Positions 33,325 through 44,147 of a stretch of DNA of 64,000 nt are shown here, piece by piece; the first letter of the stretch is position 1, and every line of letters begins with the position of its first letter. The notes beneath the pieces were generated by a model. The model was not told where the DNA came from and ran no database searches. It was given only the letters and a program-made list of their open reading frames with translations. The stretch covers positions 40,386,651 to 40,450,650 of the forward strand of contig CM026397.1 of assembly GCA_014843695.1 (NCBI GenBank), read 5' to 3'. The position numbers were made by a program, and so were the translations under genes. The DNA comes from Archivesica marissinica. Taxonomy: Eukaryota; Mollusca; Bivalvia; Venerida; Vesicomyidae.

Positions 33325-33595
33325 GGGGACCCCTGTGGTCAAGTGGCTAACATTGTGGCTAACATCACTTGCCCCTTACTGCTGTAGGTTCAATTCCCTG
33401 GGTGACTGGGGGTGTCAAATTATTTCTATGTGAGGAAGCTATTTAGCCGACTTGCAGAAGGTTGGTGGTTCTACTGCCTGAAATGTTGCTCGGAGGGGCA
33501 CCCGGGGTCTTCCTCCACCAATCATATCTGGAGAGTCGCTATATGACCGATTGGTGTACCCCCCCCCGCCCAAAATAAATAAACAAACAAATCTA
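33325..33595 (+). mobile_element. SINE-D copy with A-rich tail
   Basis: Box A-like CTGTGGTCAAGTGGCTAACA and box B-like GTAGGTTCAATTCCCTGGG lie at 33,337-33,405. The body has ATGTGAGGAAGCTATTTAGC, TTGCTCGGAGGGGCACCCGG and GTCTTCCTCCACCAATCATA. The end is CCCGCCCAAAATAAATAAAC. The copy begins with an internal partial duplication of GTGGCTAACAT. Confidence 0.72.
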
Positions 33596-33663
33596 TATTC
33601 AACTGACGGTCAAGCTCGGATTTTCTGACCACGTTGATGTAAAAAATGTTCAACCTTATTTAA

Positions 33664-33897
33664 CCCATTCAACACCAAGTAACTGACCTGGACTGGTGCA
33701 TCATATTTTTAGACCAATAAATTAATAAGAAAATTACATTTAGACCGGTTCATTTATCAAAATGGGTAATTTTTCTCTAAAAATAGTAATATTACTGGCA
33801 AAAAGTGCAGATCCTGATGAGACGGCTCGTCACGAGCCGGCTCATCTGGATCTACGCTTTTTGTACGCCTATTTAGAGGTCTGTGGTGTTGAAAGGG
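33664..33897 (+). mobile_element. MITE-P, solo 234-bp reference copy
   Basis: TTAA (33,660-33,663), then CCCATTCAACACCAAGTAAC, a single TGACCTGGACTGGTGCAT segment, and ATTTTTAGACCAATAAATTA. A central palindrome follows (AGATCCTGATGAGACGGCTC and GAGCCGGCTCATCTGGATCT). The end is CTGTGGTGTTGAAAGGG and TTAA (33,898-33,901). The terminal inverted repeat is CCC(A/T)TTCAACACCA, 14 bp. TTAA target sites with CCC/GGG ends are the hallmark of piggyBac-type transposition; there is no coding capacity. Confidence 0.88.
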
Positions 33898-33901
33898 TTA
33901 A

Positions 33902-34465
33902 GACTTTATGACTTTGATTAAATGTATCACAGATTGCTGGGACACGCGAAAATTGACTTTTAAGCAATTTTCATTGAATTTAATTTCATGTTGTTTGTCA
34001 CAGTCCCATGTCAACTCTCTAGAGACTAGTACTGCTTTGATTTTTGTGACAAACTTGGATTAAATCTCAAATGTTTAATTTATGTGTACACAGTTTCTCA
34101 TTCCCCGCTGACTGATTGGATTGCCCTTTTAATCTCAAGTTTATCAACAACCTACAAAGAAACTGACCCTCATAAAATTTTACCAATTATTTAGAGCCAA
34201 GTTGATTTTGTTTGAGAGAAATTGTTCCTATTAAATCTAGCCAGTAAGAGCAATAGAGGTGTAGGTATTTGCTGTAAAAATTGGCATAATTAGGGGGAAT
34301 ATCAAATGTCTTGATAGATGACTTGGTGAAAATGGGAAAGTAAGTGTCATTTAGTGTCAGTCGAGATTGGGGTCCTTCTATGGTTAAATGTCATCTAATG
34401 CTGGGCACCAGTGCACTACGCTGTTTAATTCATATATAATAATAGGTGGTACCTACGTGGGCTAA
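33902..34465. other. Unique sequence, no feature seen
   Basis: About 560 bp between two MITE-P copies. No coding region or repeat family was recognised. Confidence 0.5.
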
Positions 34466-34469
34466 TTAA

Positions 34470-36021
34470 CCCTTTCAACCCCACAGGCCTCTAAATAGGC
34501 TTATGAAAAGTGTAGATCCAGATGAGCCGGCTCGTAACGAGCCGTCTCATCAGGATCTGCACTTTTTTGCCAGTAATAATTATTACTATTTTTAGATAAA
34601 ATTACCCATTTTGATAAATGAACTGGTCCAAAGGTAATTTTCTTATTAATTTATTGGTCTGAAAATATCACGCACCAGTCCATGTCAGTTACTTGGGTTG
34701 AATGGGTTAATATCATGCACCAGTCCTTGTCAGTTACTTGGGTTTATGCACCAGTCCATGTCAGTTACTTGGGGTTGAATGCACCAGTCCATGTCAGTTA
34801 CTTGGGTTGAATGCACCAGTCCATGTCAGTTACTTGGGGTTGAATGCACCAGTCCATGTCAGTTACTTGGGGTTGAATGCACCAGTCCATGTCAGTTACT
34901 TGGGGTTGAATGGGTTAATATCATGCACCAGTCCATGTCAGTTACTTGGGGTTGAATGGGTTACTATCATGCACCAGTCCATGTCAGTTACTTGGGGTTG
35001 AATACCAGTCCATGTCAGTTACTTGGGGTTGAATGGGTTAATATCATGCACCAGTCCATGTCAGTTACTTGGGGTTGAATGGGTTAATATCATGCACCAG
35101 TCCATGTCAGTTACTTGGGGTTGAATGCACCAGTCCATGTCAGTTACTTGGGGTTGAATGCACCAGTCCATGTCAGTTACTTGGGGTTGAATGGGTAATA
35201 TCATGCACCAGTCCATGTCAGTTACTTGGGGTTGAATGCACCAGTCCATGTCAGTTACTTGGGGTTGAATGAACCAGTCCATGTCAGTTACTTGGGGTTG
35301 AATGGGTAATATCATGCACCAGTCCATGTCAGTTACTTGGGGTTGAATGGGTTAATATCATGCACCAGTCCATGTCAGTTACTTGGGTTGAATGGGTTAA
35401 TATCATGCACCAGTCCGTGTCAGTTACTTGGGGTTGAATGGGTTAATATCATGCACCAGTCCATGTCAGTTACTTGGGGTTGAATGGGTTAATATCATGC
35501 ACCAGTCCATGTCAGTTACTTGGGGTTGAATGGGTTAATATCATGCACCAGTCCATGTCAGTTACTTGGGTTGAATGCACCAGTCCATGTCAGTTACTTG
35601 GGGTTGAATGGGTTAATATCATGCACCAGTCCATGTCAGTTACTTGGGGTTGAATGGGTTAATATGCACCAGTGTCAGTTACTTGGGTTGAATGCAGTCC
35701 ATGTCAGTTACTTGGGGTTGAATGGGTTAATATCATGCACCAGTCCATGTCAGTTACTTGGGGTTGAATGGGTTCATGGTTAATATCATGCACCAGTCCA
35801 TGTCAGTTACTTGGGGTTGAATGGGTTAATATCATGCACCAGTCCAGTCCTTGGGTTGAATGGGTTAATATCATCAGTTACTTGGGGTTGAATGGGTTAA
35901 TATCATGCACCAGTTCATGTCAGTTACTTGGGGTTGAATGGGTTAATATCATGCACCAGTCCATGTCAGTTACTTGGGGTTGAATGCACCAGTCCATGTC
36001 AGTTACTTGGGGTTGAATGGG
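34470..36021 (-). mobile_element. MITE-P copy expanded with mixed 33- and 46-bp repeats
   Basis: TTAA (34,466-34,469), then CCCTTTCAACCCCACAGGCC, the hairpin and the AT-rich block to about 34,665. Roughly 35 repeats run to GGTTGAATGGG and TTAA (36,022-36,025). Two unit types alternate: the 33-bp type, and a 46-bp type (TATCATGCACCAGTCCATGT, CAGTTACTTGGGGTTGAATG, GGTTAA) that includes the complete element terminus with its TTAA. Several shortened units occur near 35,660-35,870. Confidence 0.87.
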
Positions 36022-36025
36022 TTAA

Positions 36026-37437
36026 TGGCTGTACAAATCTTTTCTTCCTATGAAAAAATGAAGGATTTGTTAGATTGACCTGCCGCGGATCTGGTACCTT
36101 TGTGTACAGGCTAGCATTATAAGGACATGGTACGGTAATATCTACGGTGATCCATCAGTACTCATACGTCAAGTTTGTTCTTACATGACAGTACCACATG
36201 GTGTTGTGCTGATATGGGCATAGACATTCCAAGCAAACCACAAACAAACCTGTCCCGCAAGAGTTTCAGCTTAATGGTAGCAGATCATATTTATTCTAAT
36301 AAATGCCCCCCCCCCTCGACATTTTTGTGAGAAGCTGGAAAATGGCAGGAAAAAAGAACGAACGATAAATGATTTATGGTAACAAAGTGAATAGTAAACA
36401 GGAGTGTACATGTAATTACTATTGCATTATATTGACTTGATCTGAACGGCTCTCTGCTTACTTCAAGCAGTATTTAGTATGAGATCAGATATCATTTTGA
36501 TTTGTAAAATATACTATTAATATATCATAAACCATACTTTGAATATATTTTCTTATCTATAATCAAACTGGAACGAGGTTTTACATTGATATAAGACGGG
36601 CATGTCATGTAAATCTTTCCAGTCGTTTATGGTGTATCTAACCAGTTAACCACAGATTCTATAAATCCTCTAAAAGCTAAGTTTCATAGTAAAGGCCCGA
36701 AAAAAAAGGATCGTTAAATTAATCGTCCATGATATTTACAATAGCACATATATTGAGCGTTGTAAGGGGTAGAAATAGACCAGAACGCGCTCGGATGCAC
36801 GCTGCAACTCTAAAGCTGGCACGTCATAATTACTCTTCTCATCGGAGAGTGGAGATTACACCTTGAATCAGAACATGAAAACGTGTGCTTGTATTCTGAT
36901 AAGTATTGATCTCAAAATATAATATTAAATAATCTCTCGTTCATGGGACAAGACGGGGTTTGTGTCATATAGGGAAATAGAGGAATACAACACAGTCATA
37001 AATTTGAAATGCTAAGCTTTTATTGCGGATTGTGTGTTTGTTCTCAATGGAAATAAGCCTGTCGTGAGATTTAATCGTGGAAATTGTGTTTGTTATTAAA
37101 AAAGAGTGTGATTGGATTTTATTTGTAAAAATAATTTTGGAATATTGAATAATTGTGATTTATAATTGTTATAGTGTGTATACAAAGTGTTCTATGGATG
37201 TTAATTTCAAAGGATTTTGTCATAATATTATATGGATGTATACAAATAAAGGTAAGCTTTGGGATAATTGGTTTTATAGGGGGACAATTTTGACAATTAT
37301 GTAGTTACTTGACAGTTGACACACAGGAGTCCCATCTTCTGGTCGGTATTTTCATACGATTGCATTTTGATGTTAATTAAAACAGGTGTTCTTGTCAGCA
37401 TCAAACATCTACATAAATAAATCGGTTACATTCATGG
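36026..37437. other. Longest unique stretch; no gene recognised
   Basis: About 1.4 kb free of obvious repeats. It includes a C homopolymer near 36,307. A strong donor-like AAAGGTAAGC sits at about 37,250-37,259, but no open frame leads into it. A 5' untranslated exon is possible but not supported by anything else. Confidence 0.4.
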
Positions 37438-37650
37438 ACATGATCTGTAGTCCAGTGGTAACACGCTGGACTGGTAACCCAGGGATTGCAGGTTCGATCC
37501 CCCGTCCCACCGTGCACGTAAAAGAATCAGAGGAGACTCTGGAATGGGTCTCTATCTGTATCATTACACTATCCTCCAAAAATCTAAAATGACTAATCTC
37601 TTAAGGAGGCGTCGCTCATATGGGCAACCGGTATACTAATTATAGTCATT
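37438..37650 (+). mobile_element. SINE-C copy, plus orientation with tRNA-like head
   Basis: Box A-like TAGTCCAGTGGTAACACGC and box B-like GCAGGTTCGATCCCCCG lie at 37,448-37,506. They are followed by CGTGCACGTAAAAGAATC, GAATGGGTCTCTATCTGTAT, CACTATCCTCCAAAAATCTA and CTCATATGGGCAACCGGTAT. It is the cleanest promoter head of the family in the window. Confidence 0.78.
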
Positions 37651-37866
37651 AAATACATAGCCCAAAACACACTGTTTTTATTTCCATTTGTAGCTAAAAA
37701 ATAATAACTTGTAATGCCTTTGGATGAGTAGACCTTTTCTAAACTCGAGTGCACACTCGTGGGCATGAAGTTTCATGCAATGTGAGGAATTTGAAGAAAC
37801 AGGTTATCAATGTTACCTGTAAGGGCTATGATATATCACATACTATTAGGGGCACCATTTATTTGT

Positions 37867-38515
37867 GATAAATTTATTTATCGTCGCCTCCAGGTTAATA
37901 AGGGCCTCCTGGTTAATAAGGGCCTTCTGGTTAATAAGGGCATCCTGGTTAATAAGGGCCTTCTGGTTAATAAGGGCCTTCTGGTTAATAAGGGCCTTCT
38001 GGTTAATAAGGGCATCCTGGTTAATAAGGGCCTCCTGGTTAATAAGGGCCTTCTGGTTAATAAGGGCATCCTGGTTAATAAGGGCCTTCTGGTTAATAAG
38101 GGCCTTCTGGTTAATAAGGGCTAATAAGGGCCTTCTGGTTAATAAGGGCTAATAAGGGCCTTCTGGTTAATAAGGGCCTCCTGGTTAATAAGGGCCTCCT
38201 GGTTAATAAGGGCCTCCTGGTTCCTCCTGGTTAATAAGGGCCTCCTGGTTCCTCCTGGTTAATAAGGGCCTCCTGGTTAATAAGGGCCTCCTGGTTCCTC
38301 CTGGTTAATAAGGGCTTCCTGGTTAATAAGGGCCTCCTGATTCCTCCTGGTTAATAAGGGCCTCCTGGTTAATCAGGGCGAGTCGTGTTTGCAGAAGTAT
38401 ACATGTAATATTATTTTTTGGAGGATAGTGATACTGAAGATGCTCCATTTTGCAGAAGCTTCCCTGGTTCCCGGCGTGTAGCATCGTACAGGAAACCTTG
38501 GAGGAGTAACGTTTC
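37867..38515 (-). mobile_element. SINE-C copy enlarged by an internal 18-bp array
   Basis: The left side (GATAAATTTATTTATCGTCG) and the right side (GCGAGTCGTGTTTGCAGAAG, TATACATGTAATATTATTTT, TTGGAGGATAGTG) match 18,597-18,680 on both sides of that copy's CCACTAGTTAATCACAGCG segment. Here that segment is replaced by about 27 tandem copies of GGTTAATAAGGGCCTCCT. The head side is traceable as CGGCGTGTAGCATCGTACAG, AAACCTTGG but is diverged. Confidence 0.72.
37890..38385. repeat. Array H: 18-bp minisatellite inside a SINE (about 27 units)
   Basis: The unit is GGTTAATAAGGGCCTYCT, 18 bp, with variants GGGCATCCT and GGGCCTTCT. Some units are shortened to TTCCTCCTGG. The multiple-of-three period makes open frames on both strands; these are not genes. 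Confidence 0.93.
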
Positions 38516-38569
38516 CAATGACTATTATTTACATAGTAAGGGCCACAACTCCTTTGGTTGTTGGATTAA

Positions 38570-38787
38570 CCCATTCAACACCAAGTCACTAACATGGACT
38601 GGTGCATGATATTTTTAGACCAACAAATTAATACGGAAATTACATTTGTACCAGTTCATTTATCAAAAATGTGTATTTTTGTCTAAAATTAGTAATATTA
38701 CATGCAAAAAGTGCAGATCCTGATGAGACCCGGATCTGGATCTACATTTTTTGTAAGCCTACTTAGAGGTCTGTGGTGTTGAAAGGG
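38570..38787 (+). mobile_element. MITE-P, solo copy
   Basis: TTAA (38,566-38,569), then CCCATTCAACACCAAGTCAC, one ATGGACTGGTGCATGATATT segment, a shortened hairpin (AGATCCTGATGAGACCCGGA, TCTGGATCTACA), and CTGTGGTGTTGAAAGGG with TTAA (38,788-38,791). At 218 bp it is slightly shorter than the reference because the hairpin loop is deleted. Confidence 0.87.
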
Positions 38788-38958
38788 TTAATAACAAAGT
38801 GATTTTTGGGAGTGACTGTTTAATGTTAAATATTTACATAAATGGAAATCGATATTTTATGGGCATCAAAAAATCCCAGATTGGTAGATACTCATCTCTC
38901 TCCCTGGTTTCTGAGTTAAAAGAACACCAACATGTTGAAATAACAACAAAAAATTAAT

Positions 38959-40398
38959 TATTTGTAATAAAAATAGATATCAATATATCTTACAGACTGG
39001 ACCATTTCACCGGAAGGAACCACACCCCTCACCATAACACAATTTTCATGATAAATTTTAATATTTGTAAGAAAAATAGATATCAATATATCTTACAGAC
39101 TGGACCATTTCACCGGAAGGAACCACACCCCTCACCATAACACAATTTTCATGATAAATTTTAATATTTGTAAGAAAAATAGATATCAATATATCTTACA
39201 GACGACCATTTCACCGGAAGGAACCACACCCCTCACCATAACACAATTTTCATGATAAATTTTAATATTTGTAAGAAAAATAGATATCAATATATCTTAC
39301 AGACTGGACCATTTCACCGGAAGGAACCACACCCCTCACCATAACACAATTTTCATGATAAATTTTAATATTTGTAAGAAAAATAGATATCAATATATCT
39401 TACAGACTGGACCATTTCACCGGAAGGAACCACACCCCTCACCATAACACAATTTTCATGATAAATTTTAATATTTGTAAGAAAAATAGATATCAATATA
39501 TCTTACAGACTGGACCATTTCACCGGAAGGAACCACACCCCTCACCATAACACAATTTTCACGATAAATTTTAATATTTGTAAGAAAAATAGATATCAAT
39601 ATATCTTACAGACTGGACCATTTCACCGGAAGGAACCACACCCCTCACCATAACACAATTTTCATGATAAATTTTAATATTTGTAAGAAAAATAGATATC
39701 AATATATCTTACAGACTGGACCATTTCACCGGAAGGAACCACACCCCTCACCATAACACAATTTTCATGATAAATTTTAATATTTGTAAGAAAAATAGAT
39801 ATCAATATATCTTACAGACTGGACCATTTCACCGGAAGGAACCACACCCCTCACCATAGCACAATTTTCATGATAAATTTTAATATTTGTAAGAAAAATA
39901 GATATCAATATATCTTACAGACTGGACCATTTCACCGGAAGGAACCACACCCCTCACCATAACACAATTTTCATGATAAATTTTAATATTTGTAAGAAAA
40001 ATAGATATCAATATATCTTACAGACTGGACCATTTCACCGGAAGGAACCACACCCCTCACCATAACACAATTTTCACGATAAATTTTAATATTTGTAAGA
40101 AAAATAGATATCAATATATCTTACAGACTGGACCATTTCACCGGAAGGAACCACACCCCTCACCATAACACAATTTTCATGATAAATTTTAATATTTGTA
40201 AGAAAAATAGATATCAATATATCTTACAGACTGGACCATTTCACCGGAAGGAACCACACCCCTCACCATAACACAATTTTCATGATAAATTTTAATATTT
40301 GTAAGAAAAATAGATATCAATATATCTTACAGACTGGACCATTTCACCGGAAGGAACCACACCCCTCACCATAACACAATTAGATATCAATATAAGTA
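38959..40398. repeat. Array G: 103-bp tandem repeat (14 units)
   Basis: The unit contains AGACTGGACCATTTCACCGG, AAGGAACCACACCCCTCACC, ATAACACAATTTTCATGATA, AATTTTAATATTTGTAAG and AAATAGATATCAATATATCT, 103 bp. Units are nearly identical; single changes (TTTCACGATA in two units, CATAGCACAA in one, loss of TG near 39,203) suggest recent amplification. It ends in a partial unit. Confidence 0.95.
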
Positions 40399-40775
40399 AG
40401 TAATTTGTATATTATAGTGACATATGTACATATCAGACAATATTTACATATAAATTATACAATTAAATACACCCGGCCCAATGGGCCTATAAGTCACTTA
40501 CAAATATAATACTAGAAACATATCACATGATAGAACACATACAACATTATTTCTCTGACAAACAAAATAGTGGATTATAGTAGTTATATCAAAACTAGAA
40601 ATGTGGCCAAGGGACATAGATGTTCCACTTCGTCTCTTCTCTGCAGAGTCTAGGACCATACATCAGTCTTGTATAAAATATCACAGTGAGGTTTAAATAG
40701 AACTAAAGGGTTGAGTTACCTGTAACACAGAATACGGACGGATGCACCGACGGACGGATGGACAAGATCAAATGT
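40399..40775. other. Unique sequence beside inverted array B
   Basis: About 380 bp with no gene signal. Its right part (GACGGACGGATGGACAAGATC) directly continues the array B spacer in inverse orientation, so it is the sequence expected immediately past the end of contig 1. Confidence 0.55.
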
Positions 40776-41720
40776 ATGTACCATCAAACTGGGGCACACA
40801 CCATGGGACATAACTAGTCCAGGTTTCATTGTGCAAATGTATGTACCATCAAACTGGGGCACACACCATGGGATATAACTAGTCCAGGTGGGACACACAC
40901 CATGGGACATAACTGGTCCAGGTGGGACACACACCATCAACAAACCCACACCACCAGGGACATAACTAGTCCAGGTGGGGCACACACCATGGGACATAAC
41001 TAGTCCAGGTGGGGCACACACCATGGGACATAACTAGTCCAGGTGGGGCACACACCATGGGACATAACTAGTCCAGGTGGGGCACACCATGGGACATAAC
41101 TAGTCCAGGTGGGGCACACATGGGACATAACTAGTCCAGGTGGGACACACACCATGGGACATAACTAGTCCAGGTGGGACACACACCATGGGACATAACT
41201 AGTCCAGGTGGGGCACACACCATGGGACATAACTAGTCCAGGTGGGGCACACACCATGGGACATAACTAGTCCAGGTGGGGCACACACCATGGGACATAA
41301 CTAGTCCAGGTGGGGCACACACCATGGGACATAACTAGTCCAGGTGGGGCACACACCATGGGACATAACTAGTCCAGGTGGGGCACACACCATGGGACAT
41401 AACTAGTCCAGGTGGGACACACACCATGGGACATAACTAGTCCAGGTGGGACACACACCATGGGACATAACTAGTCCAGGTGGGACACACACCATGGGAC
41501 ATAACTAGTCCAGGTGGGACACACACCATGGGACATAACTAGTCCAGGTGGGACACACACCATGGGACATAACTAGTCCAGGTGGGACACACACCATGGG
41601 ACATAACTAGTCCAGGTGGGACACACACCATGGGACATAACTAGTCCAGGTGGGACACACACCATGGGACATAACTAGTCCAGGTGGGACACACACCATG
41701 GGACATAACTAGTCCAGGTT
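40776..41720. repeat. Array B, inverted (34 bp, about 27 units)
   Basis: Reverse complement of the array at 12,493-13,213 (CCAGGTGGGACACACACCAT plus GGGACATAACTAGT), including the ATGTATGTACCATCAAACTG spacer at its outer end. GGGGCAC and GGGACAC variants are arranged in runs as in contig 1. The copy number differs from contig 1. Confidence 0.95.
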
Positions 41721-41772
41721 GCATTGTGCAAAGTTTGGTTGAGCATAATACACAAAACAACATCATCAACAA
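41721..41772. other. Unique A-B junction, inverted copy
   Basis: Reverse complement of 12,438-12,492 without visible differences (GTGCAAAGTTTGGTTGAGC, CAAAACAACATCATCAACAA). It anchors the claim that contigs 1 and 2 end in the same locus. Confidence 0.9.
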
Positions 41773-43147
41773 CAAGATCATCTATAAATACGGTATATAT
41801 ATACACAAGATCATCTATAAATACGGTATATATATACACAAGGTCATCTATAAATACGGTATATATATACACAAGATCATCTATAAATACGGTATATATA
41901 TACACAAGATCATCTATAAATACGGTATATATATACACAAGATCATCTATAAATACGGTATATATATACACAAGATCATCTATAAATACGGTATATATAT
42001 ACACAAGGTCATCTATAAATACGGTATATATATACACAAGGTCATCTATAAATACGGTATATATATACACAAGATCATCTATAATATACACAAGTCATCT
42101 ATAAATACGGTATATATATACACAAGGTCATCTATAAATACGGTATATATATACACAAGATCATCTATAAATACGGTATATATATACACAAGGTCATCTA
42201 TAAATACGGTATATATATACACAAGGTCATCTATAAATACGGTATATATATACACAAGGACATCTATAAATACGGTATATATATACACAAGATCATCTAT
42301 AAATACGGTTTATATATACACAAGGTCATCTATAAATACGGTATATATATACACAAGGTCATCTATAAATACGGTATATATATACACAAGGTCATCTATA
42401 AATACGGTATATATATACACTAGGTCATCTATAAATACGGTATATATATACACAAGGTCATCTATAAATACGGTATATATATACACAAGGTCATCTATAA
42501 ATACGGTATATATATACACAAGGTCATCTATAAATACGGTATATATATACACAAGGTCATCTATAAATACGATATATATATACACAAGGTCATCTATAAA
42601 TACGGTATATATATACACAAGATCATCTATAAATACGGTATATATATACACAAGATCATCTATAAATACGGTATATATATACACAAGATCATCTATAAAT
42701 ACGGTATATATATACACAAGGTCATCTATAAATACGGTATATATATACACAAGATCATCTATAAATACGGTATATATATACACAAGATCATCTATAAATA
42801 CTGTATATATATACACAAGATCATCTATAAATACGGTATATATAAATACACAAGATCATCTATCAATACGGTATATATATACACAAGATCATCTATAAAT
42901 ACGGTATATATATACACAAGGTCATCTATAAATACGGTATATATATACACAAGATCATCTATAAATACTGTATATATATACACAAGATCATCTATAAATA
43001 CTGTATATATACACAAGGTCATCTATAAATCGGTATATATATACACAAGGTCATCTATAAATACGGTATATATATACACAAGATCATCTATAAATACGGT
43101 ATATATATATTCAAAGTCATCTATAAATACGGTACATATATACACAA
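41773..43147. repeat. Array A, inverted, cut by the gap (33 bp, about 41 units)
   Basis: Reverse complement of array A. Some units are damaged that are not damaged in contig 1: a truncated unit at 42,080-42,095, TATATAAATACACAAG near 42,845, ATTCAAAGTC near 43,113. Divergence increases toward the gap, compatible with another allele or with lower consensus quality at the contig end. Confidence 0.95.
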
Positions 43148-44147
43148 NNNNNNNNNNNNNNNNNNNNNNNNNNNNNNNNNNNNNNNNNNNNNNNNNNNNN
43201 NNNNNNNNNNNNNNNNNNNNNNNNNNNNNNNNNNNNNNNNNNNNNNNNNNNNNNNNNNNNNNNNNNNNNNNNNNNNNNNNNNNNNNNNNNNNNNNNNNNN
43301 NNNNNNNNNNNNNNNNNNNNNNNNNNNNNNNNNNNNNNNNNNNNNNNNNNNNNNNNNNNNNNNNNNNNNNNNNNNNNNNNNNNNNNNNNNNNNNNNNNNN
43401 NNNNNNNNNNNNNNNNNNNNNNNNNNNNNNNNNNNNNNNNNNNNNNNNNNNNNNNNNNNNNNNNNNNNNNNNNNNNNNNNNNNNNNNNNNNNNNNNNNNN
43501 NNNNNNNNNNNNNNNNNNNNNNNNNNNNNNNNNNNNNNNNNNNNNNNNNNNNNNNNNNNNNNNNNNNNNNNNNNNNNNNNNNNNNNNNNNNNNNNNNNNN
43601 NNNNNNNNNNNNNNNNNNNNNNNNNNNNNNNNNNNNNNNNNNNNNNNNNNNNNNNNNNNNNNNNNNNNNNNNNNNNNNNNNNNNNNNNNNNNNNNNNNNN
43701 NNNNNNNNNNNNNNNNNNNNNNNNNNNNNNNNNNNNNNNNNNNNNNNNNNNNNNNNNNNNNNNNNNNNNNNNNNNNNNNNNNNNNNNNNNNNNNNNNNNN
43801 NNNNNNNNNNNNNNNNNNNNNNNNNNNNNNNNNNNNNNNNNNNNNNNNNNNNNNNNNNNNNNNNNNNNNNNNNNNNNNNNNNNNNNNNNNNNNNNNNNNN
43901 NNNNNNNNNNNNNNNNNNNNNNNNNNNNNNNNNNNNNNNNNNNNNNNNNNNNNNNNNNNNNNNNNNNNNNNNNNNNNNNNNNNNNNNNNNNNNNNNNNNN
44001 NNNNNNNNNNNNNNNNNNNNNNNNNNNNNNNNNNNNNNNNNNNNNNNNNNNNNNNNNNNNNNNNNNNNNNNNNNNNNNNNNNNNNNNNNNNNNNNNNNNN
44101 NNNNNNNNNNNNNNNNNNNNNNNNNNNNNNNNNNNNNNNNNNNNNNN
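43148..44147. other. Assembly gap, exactly 1,000 N
   Basis: Same placeholder length as the first gap. Left is array A, right is satellite C in mid-array, so both contigs end inside arrays that long reads failed to cross. Confidence 0.99.

Noticed and set aside
36300..36320. C homopolymer near 36,307 as a possible structural element
   Set aside because: A single short homopolymer in unique DNA; nothing else supports a function.
37448..37506. Possible tRNA gene with good A and B boxes
   Set aside because: The head is followed by a body shared with 7,446, 18,597 and 37,867, and no convincing acceptor or anticodon stem set is visible. It is a SINE head. The same reasoning applies to the other tRNA-like segments.
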